This document shows positions 26,654 through 35,280 of a stretch of DNA of 64,000 nucleotides, in pieces. The first letter of the stretch is position 1. Each line of letters begins with the position of its first letter. Origin of the DNA: TMED14 sp002167805 (GTDB lineage: Bacteria; Bacteroidota; Bacteroidia; Flavobacteriales; Schleiferiaceae); contig CBFHHY010000002.1 in assembly GCA_965655795.1 (NCBI GenBank), positions 1 through 64,000 of the forward strand. The letters are read 5' to 3'. The notes under the pieces are model-generated. The model saw only the letters and a program-made list of their open reading frames with translations. It had not been told where the DNA came from and ran no database searches. Made by a program: the position numbers and the translations under genes.

Positions 26654-28840
26654 CTGAAAACAACCATTACCACTGCCTTTTGGGTTTCACTTTTAACATT
26701 GAATTTATCTGCACAGACAGTAAAAGATTTAATTGTTCCCTATTTACCACAGGGACATAAATTAAACGGAAATGTGACTAAGGAGAAATATGCGGGGGCC
26801 ATTGAATTGGATCTTAAGTATGAGGTGAGTCCGGGAACCAACACACCAAGCCCTTTCCTAACCAAGGGCTATATTTTCCGCACTGATCAATCGCTAATCG
26901 TAGGTTTTTATGCAGAATTCGACCCAGAAAATTTCAGAGCAAATTTGCAACAAAGAGATGAGGCTTGGGATGATGATATTATCGGTATTGCTCTAGATGT
27001 ATATGGAGATACCAGAAATATGGTATTCCTTGGTAGTAATGCTTTTGGAGTCCAACTAGATGTTAGAAAAAATGATCCGGCAAACCCCAGCTTTGGAAAC
27101 GAATTCGATGAATCTTTTGATTGTAATTATGAAACCTGGGCGAAGCGATATGATTCATCATACACTGTTGAGATGCGAATACCATTTAATTCCTTGCAGT
27201 TTGGAAATTCAAATGAGCAGCGTTGGAAATTTGCTTTTTGGCGAAAATCATTTAACGGAGCACAAGAAATTACAATCCAAACTTTTTTTCTGGACCGAGC
27301 TATTCAATGTGAGGATTGTCAGTATTCTCATGCCTTAATCCTGGATGGAATAAAGCCGAAATTACGCAGCACTCTACTACCTTATGCTTTCAGTGCCGTC
27401 GGTTCCGAGCCTATTAATGAAATATCAAGTGTTACAAAATTTGGTGGTTCAGCTTTTGTAGCCCTTAGCCCAGCAACATCAATTGAAGCAGCATTGATTC
27501 CAGATTTTTCTCAAGTAGAAGCAGACGTGGCTCAAGTAGCCATAAACTCTCCCTTCGCATTATTTTATCCCGAAAGGCGTCCATTCTTTATTGAAGGAAG
27601 TGATCTTTTAGAATCGAGACTAAAATATGTTTATACCCGAACAATAAGTCAACCGAGTGCGTTATCGAAATTAAATTTCCAAAGCAAAAAAATCCGATTC
27701 TATGCCCTTACAGGCTATGACCCTTCATCTCCTTATTTAGTCCCAGGAGAAAATTATTCAGCTGTTGGAACAACCTCTGGAAATTGGTCAACTATTTTAA
27801 GAGCTGAACATCCCATGGCTAATGCATCAAGTGTTGGATTTATGTCGACACACAGAATATATGATGAAGGTGGCTTTGGACATACAATTGCTCTGGATCT
27901 GAATAATCAAATAAGCCCTCGATGGAGATACAAAATTGAATTGGCGCGAACAGAAACTCAAGAACCGCAGAGCGATTGGATTACTTCAGGTGAAAAATTT
28001 TCATCTTACACCTCGGAATTAGATGGTGAACGATTCTCTGGATATAGTTTGTTCTCTGGAATATATAGGCAATCTACAAATTGGAAAACTCGTGCCGATA
28101 TCATGTTACTCTCGCCAACTTTTAGACCAGAAATGGGATTTGAACCAAGAAATAATCGGCGAAGAATCGAAATTGGACAACAGTACCGTGGATTTCCGAA
28201 TAAAAAATATATTAAAAATTATTCCATTTATGCCGAAACATCCCTTTACACTAATTATGAAAACGTTATCAAAGAAAAATCGACATTCACATATACAAGA
28301 ATGCAATTATCGGGAAATATAAATGTATCCTTTAATGCCAAATTCATTGAGAAAGAGAACTATTTAAACATAGATTATGAAAATCTTTTCAATGGAAGAT
28401 TAAATATATCATGGTCTCCAAATCAAGCTTTCAGTTTAGGTGCTGGAATTGGAGGCGGCAGACAAATCGCCTACAATGAAACAAATCCAAGAATTGGTAT
28501 ATCCCGAAGAAGAGGAGTAGATCTTGACCTGCAGGCCAAAGGAAAGTTTCAATGGAGTTTAGATCTTGATTATGAGGAAATGAATGAATTATATGATCCT
28601 GCGATATTCATTTATAAAGGATTCTTATTCCAATCTGTATTTAAATATACCCTTACTCGAGCATTAGATTTTAAACTAGTAAGCCAATTGAATAATTTTG
28701 ATTCTGGTGAAATAAATATCCTAATGCAACCCCTCATTCAGTATCGCCCCTCTGCTTTTTCTCTATTCTACTTAGGTGGAATGTTTCAGAGTGGTCAATT
28801 CCAAGGATATTTGAAATGGCAAAAACAAATTGGGAATTAA
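26654..28840 (+). CDS. DUF5916-type outer-membrane protein with CBM9-like N-terminal domain
   Basis: A ~728-residue protein of the DUF5916 type: an N-terminal carbohydrate-binding-like domain (about 25-210, with ETWAKRYDSSYTVEMRIPF) joined to a beta-barrel-like region with PDFSQVEAD and FYPERRPFFIEGSDLL, strong hallmarks of this family. The first conventional start is TTG at 26699, but it falls inside a signal peptide. The frame continues upstream as KTTITTAFWVSLLTLNLSAQ with an in-frame stop at 26636, so the likely start is CTG at 26654. Function is unknown; members are often near peptidase or receptor genes. Confidence 0.82.
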   Translation: MKTTITTAFWVSLLTLNLSAQTVKDLIVPYLPQGHKLNGNVTKEKYAGAIELDLKYEVSPGTNTPSPFLTKGYIFRTDQSLIVGFYAEFDPENFRANLQQRDEAWDDDIIGIALDVYGDTRNMVFLGSNAFGVQLDVRKNDPANPSFGNEFDESFDCNYETWAKRYDSSYTVEMRIPFNSLQFGNSNEQRWKFAFWRKSFNGAQEITIQTFFLDRAIQCEDCQYSHALILDGIKPKLRSTLLPYAFSAVGSEPINEISSVTKFGGSAFVALSPATSIEAALIPDFSQVEADVAQVAINSPFALFYPERRPFFIEGSDLLESRLKYVYTRTISQPSALSKLNFQSKKIRFYALTGYDPSSPYLVPGENYSAVGTTSGNWSTILRAEHPMANASSVGFMSTHRIYDEGGFGHTIALDLNNQISPRWRYKIELARTETQEPQSDWITSGEKFSSYTSELDGERFSGYSLFSGIYRQSTNWKTRADIMLLSPTFRPEMGFEPRNNRRRIEIGQQYRGFPNKKYIKNYSIYAETSLYTNYENVIKEKSTFTYTRMQLSGNINVSFNAKFIEKENYLNIDYENLFNGRLNISWSPNQAFSLGAGIGGGRQIAYNETNPRIGISRRRGVDLDLQAKGKFQWSLDLDYEEMNELYDPAIFIYKGFLFQSVFKYTLTRALDFKLVSQLNNFDSGEINILMQPLIQYRPSAFSLFYLGGMFQSGQFQGYLKWQKQIGN

Positions 28841-28957
28841 CTTCTATCTACTCAATTTTTAATAGTTTAAATTGGAGTGATAAAGCAAATGAAATATGAT
28901 TTTTCAATAAAAAATGCTACATTAAAGTCTGAATCATAAGATAAATGGTTTAATCAG

Positions 28958-30268
28958 ATGCATCATTTGTTGAGAGTACTATTAGTCGCTTCAATTTTCT
29001 TTATTCTCAGCACCTTTGAATTATTCATACCAGGACAATTTATGGATGGTGCTACTTATGCCTCAATTTCTCGAAACCTATCTCAAGGAATTGGAAGCTA
29101 TTGGGAACTATTTTATACCCCTTATTTATATCCCAATTTTATTGAGCACCCCCCCTTCTTCTTTTGGATACAATCTCTATTTTTTAAAATTATCGGAGAT
29201 AAATGGTATACAGAAGATATCATGGGAGTTTTATTATGGGCCATAACTGCTTTAGGTATAGAGAAAATAGGCAAGTGGTCAAATTTGTCAAATAGAGGAA
29301 TACAATGGGCGCTCATATTTTGGGCAATCATTCCAATTGTCTGTTGGTCATATGGAAATAACCTCTTAGAAACTTTGGTTAGCCCGTTAACGGTTTGGTC
29401 AGTAGCTATTGCGATCTATGGGATTCAAAAAAAATATCAATCATTAATTTTTATCTCCGGATTCTTTATATCCATGGCCTTTTTGACAAAAGGACCCGTT
29501 GGATTATTCCCATTATCCTTCCCTTTTTTCTGGCATGTTACATCTGATTCAAATCGTAAATTACGATTAATCATCATCCACAGTTTTCAAATCTTATTAG
29601 GGACCCTGATTCCTATATCTATTCTTCTTGCCTTTGATAGCTCTAATGCTTATTTACATGCTTACTGGTCTAAACAAGTAATTAATAGTATTTCTAAAAT
29701 TTCCACTGTAGATAACCGTTTATATATCGTTGGATCATATTTAACGCAACTAATTCTCCCATTTTTGATAGCCCTTACAATCCGCGTATTTAATAAAGGA
29801 AGTCGTTGGAAGGGTAAAACTATATCTAAGAGTTTAACATTTGGATTGTTTTCTCTGAGTGCAGTAATTCCGATGATTATTTCTCTCAAGCAAAGTGATT
29901 TTTATTCAGTACCAGCATTTCCGTTTGCTGCTATATCCATTGCATTTTGGATTGAGAAAGAACTTATAAATCTTCATGATTTCAAAACTCAATCAAAACT
30001 TTTGGTAATAATTATTTGTCTGATAACTGGAATTGGATTTCGAACATTACCTCTAGTAAAAAATCATCGAGATTTGATGTTGCGCAAATCCATAGAGCAT
30101 CTTTCCAGAAATTACATGGGAGAGATAATGAAAGTAGATTCTGTTTTATTTAAAAATTGGAACCTTCATGCCCAGTGTGCAAGATATGGACCTATTTACC
30201 TAGTCGAGGATAAAGAGAATTCTGAGCTAATTCTTAAAAAAAATGGAGGACTAAAACTTATTAGATAA
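28958..30268 (+). CDS. ArnT/PMT-like membrane glycosyltransferase (GT39/GT83 superfamily)
   Basis: A 436-residue polytopic membrane protein with about ten hydrophobic segments. The first periplasmic loop has DGATYASISRNL (about 30-41), which places the catalytic acidic residue of the GT-C fold, and EHPPFFFWIQ (about 64-73), the HPP motif typical of ArnT-like transferases. These enzymes transfer a sugar from a polyprenyl-phosphate donor to lipid A or a glycan on the outer face of the inner membrane. The donor could be made by the GtrB-like GT2 enzyme encoded at 35281-36252. Acceptor unknown. Confidence 0.85.
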   Translation: MHHLLRVLLVASIFFILSTFELFIPGQFMDGATYASISRNLSQGIGSYWELFYTPYLYPNFIEHPPFFFWIQSLFFKIIGDKWYTEDIMGVLLWAITALGIEKIGKWSNLSNRGIQWALIFWAIIPIVCWSYGNNLLETLVSPLTVWSVAIAIYGIQKKYQSLIFISGFFISMAFLTKGPVGLFPLSFPFFWHVTSDSNRKLRLIIIHSFQILLGTLIPISILLAFDSSNAYLHAYWSKQVINSISKISTVDNRLYIVGSYLTQLILPFLIALTIRVFNKGSRWKGKTISKSLTFGLFSLSAVIPMIISLKQSDFYSVPAFPFAAISIAFWIEKELINLHDFKTQSKLLVIIICLITGIGFRTLPLVKNHRDLMLRKSIEHLSRNYMGEIMKVDSVLFKNWNLHAQCARYGPIYLVEDKENSELILKKNGGLKLIR

Positions 30269-30286
30269 AAACTTTTTATTTCAAGC

Positions 30287-30316
30287 AAAAAAAAAGAGCC
30301 GGTTTATTACCGACTC
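30287..30316 (-). terminator. Terminator of tRNA-Ser(TGA)
   Basis: On the minus strand GAGTCGGT pairs with ACCGGCTC (one mismatch) around loop AATAA and runs into nine T. It lies just downstream of the tRNA 3' end. Confidence 0.75.
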
Positions 30317-30327
30317 CCCATTAAGTG

Positions 30328-30412
30328 CGGAAGATGAGGGATTCGAACCCCCGGACCTGTTACAGTCAATAGTTTTCAAGACTACCGCAATCGACCACTC
30401 TGCCAATCTTCC
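30328..30412 (-). tRNA. tRNA-Ser(TGA)
   Basis: On the minus strand, acceptor GGAAGAT pairs with ATCTTCC and is followed by discriminator G. The anticodon loop CTTGAAAAC gives anticodon TGA (plus-strand 30376-30378), reading UCN codons. A long variable arm and the T-loop TTCGAAT confirm a class II serine tRNA. CCA is not encoded. Confidence 0.95.
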
Positions 30413-30416
30413 GCGG

Positions 30417-30424
30417 CAAAAGTA
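30417..30424 (-). promoter_or_regulatory. -7 box TACTTTTG of tRNA-Ser(TGA)
   Basis: An exact TAnnTTTG on the minus strand that ends four bases before the mature tRNA 5' base, so transcription would begin at or next to the tRNA itself. It sits back-to-back with the opposite-strand box at 30427-30434. Confidence 0.5.
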
Positions 30425-30426
30425 CG

Positions 30427-30434
30427 TAACTTCG
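30427..30434 (+). promoter_or_regulatory. -7 box TAACTTCG of the GWxTD gene
   Basis: A TAnnTTCG box ending five bases before the ATG at 30440, which implies a leaderless mRNA. Only two bases separate it from the tRNA box on the other strand. Confidence 0.45.
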
Positions 30435-30439
30435 TGCTT

Positions 30440-31912
30440 ATGAAAAACATGCTTTTTGTACTATTATTATTTCAGTGTTCTTTCCTGCTCTCTCAAGCTG
30501 ATGAAAATACTACGAATAAGAATGTTCCAATCGGAATTAATGTAACACCCTACTGGGACGCAGAAATAAATCCCTATGTTCAAATAAATATATCCGTAAA
30601 TGCAAAAAAGTTATATCAGGAAAATAATGCTCAAAACTATCTCACATTCTTTACTTCATTATCAAAAACAAAGACTGAAGAAATTGTTGATGTTGACAAG
30701 ATTAAACTTATTTGTCCAGAGAATTTAAAGCCATCGGGAAACACTTTCATGATTAGCCAAAGCATACTACTGGCTGCGGATACAGGCGATCTATCATTAA
30801 ATATTCTGTATGGAATCGGTGATAAGATTTCGGATACATTGAAGGGAGAATTCTCAATCTCCCATATTGCGAAAAAGTCAACTCTTGCTCCTCTTAGATT
30901 CGTAGAGAAACAAAACGACAACATTCTCGGATCTCGACCACAATTTGGAGAAGCTCTCTTTTATGGAGATGATGATATTCTAAAATTTTATACAGAAGCG
31001 TACCAAGTTCCAAGAGATCAAAGAGCGTATTATACTTATCAACTTTATTCTCTTGAATCACAAAAAGCGATAAAAGGGTTCGGTGCCGTCAATAGAATTA
31101 AGAACTCAGATGGTAAAAAAGTTAACAGCATATTAAGTTCCCTAAAATTAGATGGACTACCCTCAGGGCATTATGAAATTCGAACAGTTCTAAATATTGA
31201 AAAAATGGATCCTACTCTTTATCCAAAACAAAATATTAGTTTTTACCGGATCAATACAAACCAATATGAAGAAATTGTAAATAAGACCACATTCAAAGAC
31301 AAATGGCTGAAAGAACTGAGTAAAAAAGGCAGTTTAAATTGGTATGTAAATGGACTTTATCCCATTGCTAACGGCCTAGAGCGAAAGCAAATTGAGCTAT
31401 TAAGCCAATCAGATAATGATACTTCTATTCAAAAATTTCTTGAATATTTTTGGGAATCTAGGAACCCAGAGAACCCCTTAGATGAGGCTATTAGTTATTT
31501 TAAAATATTGAATCAGGTAGAAAAAAAATATTCAAGTCGAGCAGTTCCAGGCTATGCTACAGATAGAGGTCGAGTTTTTTTACAATATGGTGCTCCTACG
31601 TTGACAGAGAAAAGACCTTTCGAAACAGACGGTTACCCATATGAAATATGGCAATACAACACGTTAGAGGCGAGTAATGCTCCTTATCAGATAAATAGAC
31701 TTTTTGTTTTTGCAAATTACACGGTTGCCGGAAGAAATTATGAGCTTTTACATTCCGATGCCATAGGTGAAATAAAGAATTCAAAATGGAGAATTGCAAT
31801 CCAAAAAAGAAGCTATATATCTAATGATATAGATAATGAAGGACGCCAAGACCCGAATAAATTTGGATCTAGAATAAATAATAATATCTTCTTCAATTCA
31901 GGCGGAGGATGA
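30440..31912 (+). CDS. GWxTD domain-containing protein
   Basis: A 490-residue exported protein. The start at ATG 30440 opens a signal peptide (MKNMLFVLLLFQC to about LLSQA); a GTG two codons upstream is not needed. The C-terminal third has YFWESRNPENP, then VPGYATDRGRVFLQYGAP and YEIWQYN, the block layout of the GWxTD domain, here with Tyr-Ala in place of Trp-x. The domain is widespread in Bacteroidota and its function is unknown. The N-terminal part is beta-rich and may be periplasmic. Its stop overlaps the GT2 start by four bases (ATGA). Confidence 0.85.
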   Translation: MKNMLFVLLLFQCSFLLSQADENTTNKNVPIGINVTPYWDAEINPYVQINISVNAKKLYQENNAQNYLTFFTSLSKTKTEEIVDVDKIKLICPENLKPSGNTFMISQSILLAADTGDLSLNILYGIGDKISDTLKGEFSISHIAKKSTLAPLRFVEKQNDNILGSRPQFGEALFYGDDDILKFYTEAYQVPRDQRAYYTYQLYSLESQKAIKGFGAVNRIKNSDGKKVNSILSSLKLDGLPSGHYEIRTVLNIEKMDPTLYPKQNISFYRINTNQYEEIVNKTTFKDKWLKELSKKGSLNWYVNGLYPIANGLERKQIELLSQSDNDTSIQKFLEYFWESRNPENPLDEAISYFKILNQVEKKYSSRAVPGYATDRGRVFLQYGAPTLTEKRPFETDGYPYEIWQYNTLEASNAPYQINRLFVFANYTVAGRNYELLHSDAIGEIKNSKWRIAIQKRSYISNDIDNEGRQDPNKFGSRINNNIFFNSGGG

Positions 31913-32910
31913 AAACATCAGTAGTTATATTGAATTGGAATGGAGTTTCCTGGTTAGAAAAGTTTCTCCCTTCAGTCGTTAAGAATACGCCGAACGCCAA
32001 GATTATTGTTGCAGACAATGGAAGCACTGATGATTCAAAGAAATATGTAAATCAAAATCATTCAGATGTTCTTTTTATTGAGAATAAATTGAATTTAGGA
32101 TATGCAGGGGGATATAATAGGGCTGTGCGTGAGATAGTAAAAATATATCCTGATCACGAATTTTGTGTTTTCCTAAATTCAGATGTTGATCCCCAAAAAG
32201 AATGGTTAGAGCCCCTCGAGCGTCGAATGATTGAAAATCCGAATATTGGAGCTTTGCAACCCAAAATTCTTGATTACAATAATCCTGATAATTTTGAATA
32301 TGCGGGAGCTGCTGGAGGGTTAATAGATAAATGGGGATATCCCTTCGCTAGAGGTAGAATTTTTGAATCCTTAGAAAAAGATAAAGGCCAATATGACTCC
32401 CCAGAATTCACAAAGATTTTTTGGGCTTCAGGGGCTTGTTTAATGGTCAGATTATCAGCTTTTTATGAAAGCGGATCACTCGATGAAAGGCTCTTTGCCC
32501 ACATGGAAGAAATTGATCTTTGCTGGAGAATGCAAACCCAAAACTATGATATCGAATCTTGTAGTTCTTCAGTTGTTTTTCACGTAGGAGGAGGTACTTT
32601 GGGATCATTGTCACCAAAAAAGACATATCTAAATTTTCGAAATAGCTTACTAATCATTTGTAAAAACGCACCGACATATACAGCCATCAAAATCATCTCT
32701 GCCCGCTTGTTTCTTGATGCAGCTGCAGGATTTTTATTTTTAATTCGTTTACAACCTCGACATTTTTTTGCTGTAATTCAAGCACATTTCTCTTTTTATA
32801 AAATGTTCACAAGATTTACATTTCCATCCCAACCTAGAAAAAAAGAATGGCCAAAAAATGGAACATATGATGGATCAATAGTCTGGAAATATTTTATTTC
32901 TAAGAATTAA
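31909..32910 (+). CDS. Glycosyltransferase family 2
   Basis: A 333-residue GT-A fold glycosyltransferase beginning MKTSVVILNWNG, with the nucleotide-sugar motif ADNGSTDDS (about 35-43), the DxD motif NSDVDP (about 96-101), and ASGACLMVRLSAF plus MEEIDLCWRMQ near 180-210, typical of rhamnosyl- or galactofuranosyl-like GT2 enzymes. It is translationally coupled to the GWxTD gene. It probably acts on a surface glycan at the inner face of the inner membrane. Donor and acceptor cannot be told. Confidence 0.9.
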   Translation: MKTSVVILNWNGVSWLEKFLPSVVKNTPNAKIIVADNGSTDDSKKYVNQNHSDVLFIENKLNLGYAGGYNRAVREIVKIYPDHEFCVFLNSDVDPQKEWLEPLERRMIENPNIGALQPKILDYNNPDNFEYAGAAGGLIDKWGYPFARGRIFESLEKDKGQYDSPEFTKIFWASGACLMVRLSAFYESGSLDERLFAHMEEIDLCWRMQTQNYDIESCSSSVVFHVGGGTLGSLSPKKTYLNFRNSLLIICKNAPTYTAIKIISARLFLDAAAGFLFLIRLQPRHFFAVIQAHFSFYKMFTRFTFPSQPRKKEWPKNGTYDGSIVWKYFISKN

Positions 32911-32911
32911 T

Positions 32912-33808
32912 TTATAATCCGCGAGGATGAAACTTTAATAAAGTTTTTCTTAAATGATTTTGCTCTAAATGAGTATAAATCTCAGTGGTTGTTATACTCT
33001 CATGCCCCAAAAGAACCTGAATCACTCTAATGTCGGCATTATTTCGAATAAGGTGTGTTGCAAATGTGTGTCTTATAGTATGTGGGCCAATTTTCTTTTT
33101 TATTCCAGCAAGGGAAGCCAATGAGGAAATCATTTTAAATATATAAACACGACTCAACGAACTTCCTCTTTGATTCAAAAAAACATGATCTTCAAAACCT
33201 TTTTTCGGGTTAATATGAACCCTGACCTCATTAATGTAGATATCTAATGCTTCAAGGGCTTTTTCATAAATCGGGACTACCCGTTCTTTATTTCCTTTTC
33301 CAATAATTCTTAAAACCTCATCTTTACGATAAATATCCCTCATTCTTAGACCTATTAATTCACTCACTCTCAAACCACAAGCATATAAAGTTTCAACAAT
33401 CGCATTATCTCTTTCACCCTGTGATCGGGATCTATCAATAGCGGCCAAAAGAGAATTCATTTCTGGAATAGATAAATAAATTGGGAGCTTTCTTTCAAGC
33501 TGAGGGGTTGCTATTCCTTCAATCGGACTGATATCTATTAGTTCTTCTTCTTTTAAAAAAATGAAAAATGTTCTCAGCGAACTTCTCATTCTAGCTTGAG
33601 TTCTAGATGATTTACCCTCTTTAGACAAAGTCTGAATGAAAGATCTTATTAAGTCTTTATCTACTGTTAGGCATGTCTTATCTAGATCCTGTGAATAAAT
33701 GGAAAAGTTCTTAAGATCACGAGAATATGCATCTAGGGTATTCGGACTCAGACCTCTCTCAAGTCTCAAGTAGTTTTGGAATTGCTCAATTGCTAATGGC
33801 CACTTCAT
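32912..33808 (-). CDS. xerD: Tyrosine recombinase XerD-type
   Basis: A 298-residue site-specific recombinase, the expected length of chromosomal XerC/XerD proteins that resolve chromosome dimers at dif. The SAM-like N-terminal core-binding domain spans about 1-90. The catalytic residues are Arg147 in ACGLRVSEL, Lys171 in GKGNKER, His243 and Arg246 in HTIRHTF, His269 in LGHES and nucleophile Tyr278 in TTEIYTH. No att-like repeats or cargo genes surround it, and aroQ follows as in other Bacteroidota, so it is a housekeeping gene and not a mobile-element integrase. XerC versus XerD cannot be fully separated by eye. Confidence 0.9.
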   Translation of the reverse strand: MKWPLAIEQFQNYLRLERGLSPNTLDAYSRDLKNFSIYSQDLDKTCLTVDKDLIRSFIQTLSKEGKSSRTQARMRSSLRTFFIFLKEEELIDISPIEGIATPQLERKLPIYLSIPEMNSLLAAIDRSRSQGERDNAIVETLYACGLRVSELIGLRMRDIYRKDEVLRIIGKGNKERVVPIYEKALEALDIYINEVRVHINPKKGFEDHVFLNQRGSSLSRVYIFKMISSLASLAGIKKKIGPHTIRHTFATHLIRNNADIRVIQVLLGHESITTTEIYTHLEQNHLRKTLLKFHPRGL

Positions 33809-33832
33809 TGGAGCATTTTATTTATTTCATGA

Positions 33833-34276
33833 TCAATTCCTATCTTGTAATCCGATTAATGCCTCTATACCGAGGCGATAGCCATCCCATCCGAGTCCAG
33901 AAATGGTGCCACAAGTGTATGGAGCCAAAAGGGATTTTCTACGATATGCTTCCCTGGCATATGTGTGACTCAAATGGACTTCAAGAACAAAGGCCTTTAA
34001 TCCAGCCACACTATCAGCTATTGCTAATGAAGAATGGGTAAATGCTCCTGGGTTTATAAGAAATGCATTCCCTGGTTCATCATTATCACTCAAATAATTT
34101 ACGACCTCGCCTTCAAGATTGCTCTGAAAAAATCTCAATTCTACATTCGGCCAATTCTTATTTAACCAACCAGTTAGAATAGGTATACGTTCCTCAAGGG
34201 TCTGACTACCATAAAATTCATTTTGTCTTACCCCTAGTCGATCTAAATTAACTCCATGAACGATGTGAATGATCAT
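33833..34276 (-). CDS. aroQ: Type II 3-dehydroquinate dehydratase
   Basis: A 147-residue shikimate-pathway enzyme that dehydrates 3-dehydroquinate to 3-dehydroshikimate. Family motifs are clear: HGVNLDRLG (7-15) in place of the usual NGPNLNLLG, catalytic Tyr22 in FYGSQT, FFQSNLEGE (49-57), INPGAFTHSS (74-83), EVHLSH (99-104) and an Arg at 112. Active dodecamers form in this family. The ATG lies four bases after an exact TATATTTG box, which fixes the start. XerD is divergent in function but on the same strand, 24 bases downstream. Confidence 0.95.
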   Translation of the reverse strand: MIIHIVHGVNLDRLGVRQNEFYGSQTLEERIPILTGWLNKNWPNVELRFFQSNLEGEVVNYLSDNDEPGNAFLINPGAFTHSSLAIADSVAGLKAFVLEVHLSHTYAREAYRRKSLLAPYTCGTISGLGWDGYRLGIEALIGLQDRN

Positions 34277-34280
34277 GATT

Positions 34281-34288
34281 CAAATATA
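34281..34288 (-). promoter_or_regulatory. -7 box TATATTTG of aroQ
   Basis: An exact TAnnTTTG on the minus strand, ending four bases before the aroQ ATG; it implies a leaderless transcript. No -33 TTG at the normal distance. Confidence 0.5.
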
Positions 34289-34295
34289 CCAAACA

Positions 34296-35273
34296 TTAAC
34301 CGCGCTTTAAATGACTCCCTCCTCCTAAAACAGCCTCTAAAAATCCTTTAGCATAAGCCAGCATCATAATCAAAGTACTACAAATTGAGAGAAGGCCAAC
34401 TTTTACCGACTTATTTTGAATTCCGCTCAAAAAAAATGGCATTATTAGATAAAACATTACAATTAAAAGCGGAGCCATTATTTGAAATATTGCCAAAAAA
34501 GAAGCAATAAAAGTATAGGCGATAAAAAAAACTGGAAACATATGAGTAATTTTCAATTGACCTTTATGTCTGCGCGATAGATGCCATCTTGCGCCACCGA
34601 ATCGTTTTACTTGATTATAAAATCCCAACAAATTTGATCTTCTTTTATGATATACAACTGCCTCAGGAATAAATCCTACTCGATATTTTGACTGAACCAA
34701 ACGAATACTAAATTCTACATCTTCTCCCGTTTTAAAATTTATATCAAACCCTTTTAAAGTTTTAAAGACATCCTTTTTCACCCCCATGTTAAATCCTCTT
34801 GGGTAATATGTTGATGTACTTATTTTTTTTCCCCGAATCCCACCTGTAGTCCAAAAACTTGTCATGCTAAAGCTGATAGCCTTTTGTAAATCATTAAAAT
34901 CTGGTGGAGCTGAGTCAGGACCACCGAAAGCGTCCCATGGATATTTTAGGAGTCCTGAGTCAATTCTTTTTAAGTATTCCAAAGGAATTATACAATCGCT
35001 ATCCAGAAATATTAAATACTCACCTTGAGCTTTTTCTGCAGCTAAATTCCTTGCCTCAGAAACTGGTAAATACTCTTTGAAAATAGTCGTTACCTTTAGC
35101 TTACATCTTTTACTTTCTGCTTCAATTATTGCCCGTAATGTGTCATTTGGAGTACCATCTGCAAGAATTACCTCAAATAAATTACGAGAGTAGTCAAGAT
35201 TAGAAATGGAGGATATAAATTCTTTGACTTCTTCTGGACGATCAAATGTCGGGGAAATAAGAGAAAAACGCAT
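34296..35273 (-). CDS. Membrane-associated glycosyltransferase family 2
   Basis: A 325-residue GT2 enzyme starting MRFSLISPTFDRPEE. The GT-A domain has LADGTPND (about 38-45), the DxD motif FLDSDCIIP (about 94-102) and GEDVEFSIRL (about 183-192). After the catalytic domain come ARWHLSRRHKG and three hydrophobic segments (about 245-315), so it is anchored in the inner membrane. It follows the GtrB-like gene after seven bases and may share a glycan pathway with it. Specific sugar unknown. Confidence 0.9.
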   Translation of the reverse strand: MRFSLISPTFDRPEEVKEFISSISNLDYSRNLFEVILADGTPNDTLRAIIEAESKRCKLKVTTIFKEYLPVSEARNLAAEKAQGEYLIFLDSDCIIPLEYLKRIDSGLLKYPWDAFGGPDSAPPDFNDLQKAISFSMTSFWTTGGIRGKKISTSTYYPRGFNMGVKKDVFKTLKGFDINFKTGEDVEFSIRLVQSKYRVGFIPEAVVYHKRRSNLLGFYNQVKRFGGARWHLSRRHKGQLKITHMFPVFFIAYTFIASFLAIFQIMAPLLIVMFYLIMPFFLSGIQNKSVKVGLLSICSTLIMMLAYAKGFLEAVLGGGSHLKRG

Positions 35274-35280
35274 CGAATCC

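Noticed and set aside
32912..33808. XerD as an integrase of a mobile element
   Set aside because: Length and motifs fit chromosomal XerC/D; no direct repeats, tRNA junction or cargo genes flank it.
33727..34041. 104-codon plus-strand frame opposite xerD/aroQ
   Set aside because: It spans two well-supported minus-strand genes and has no family resemblance.
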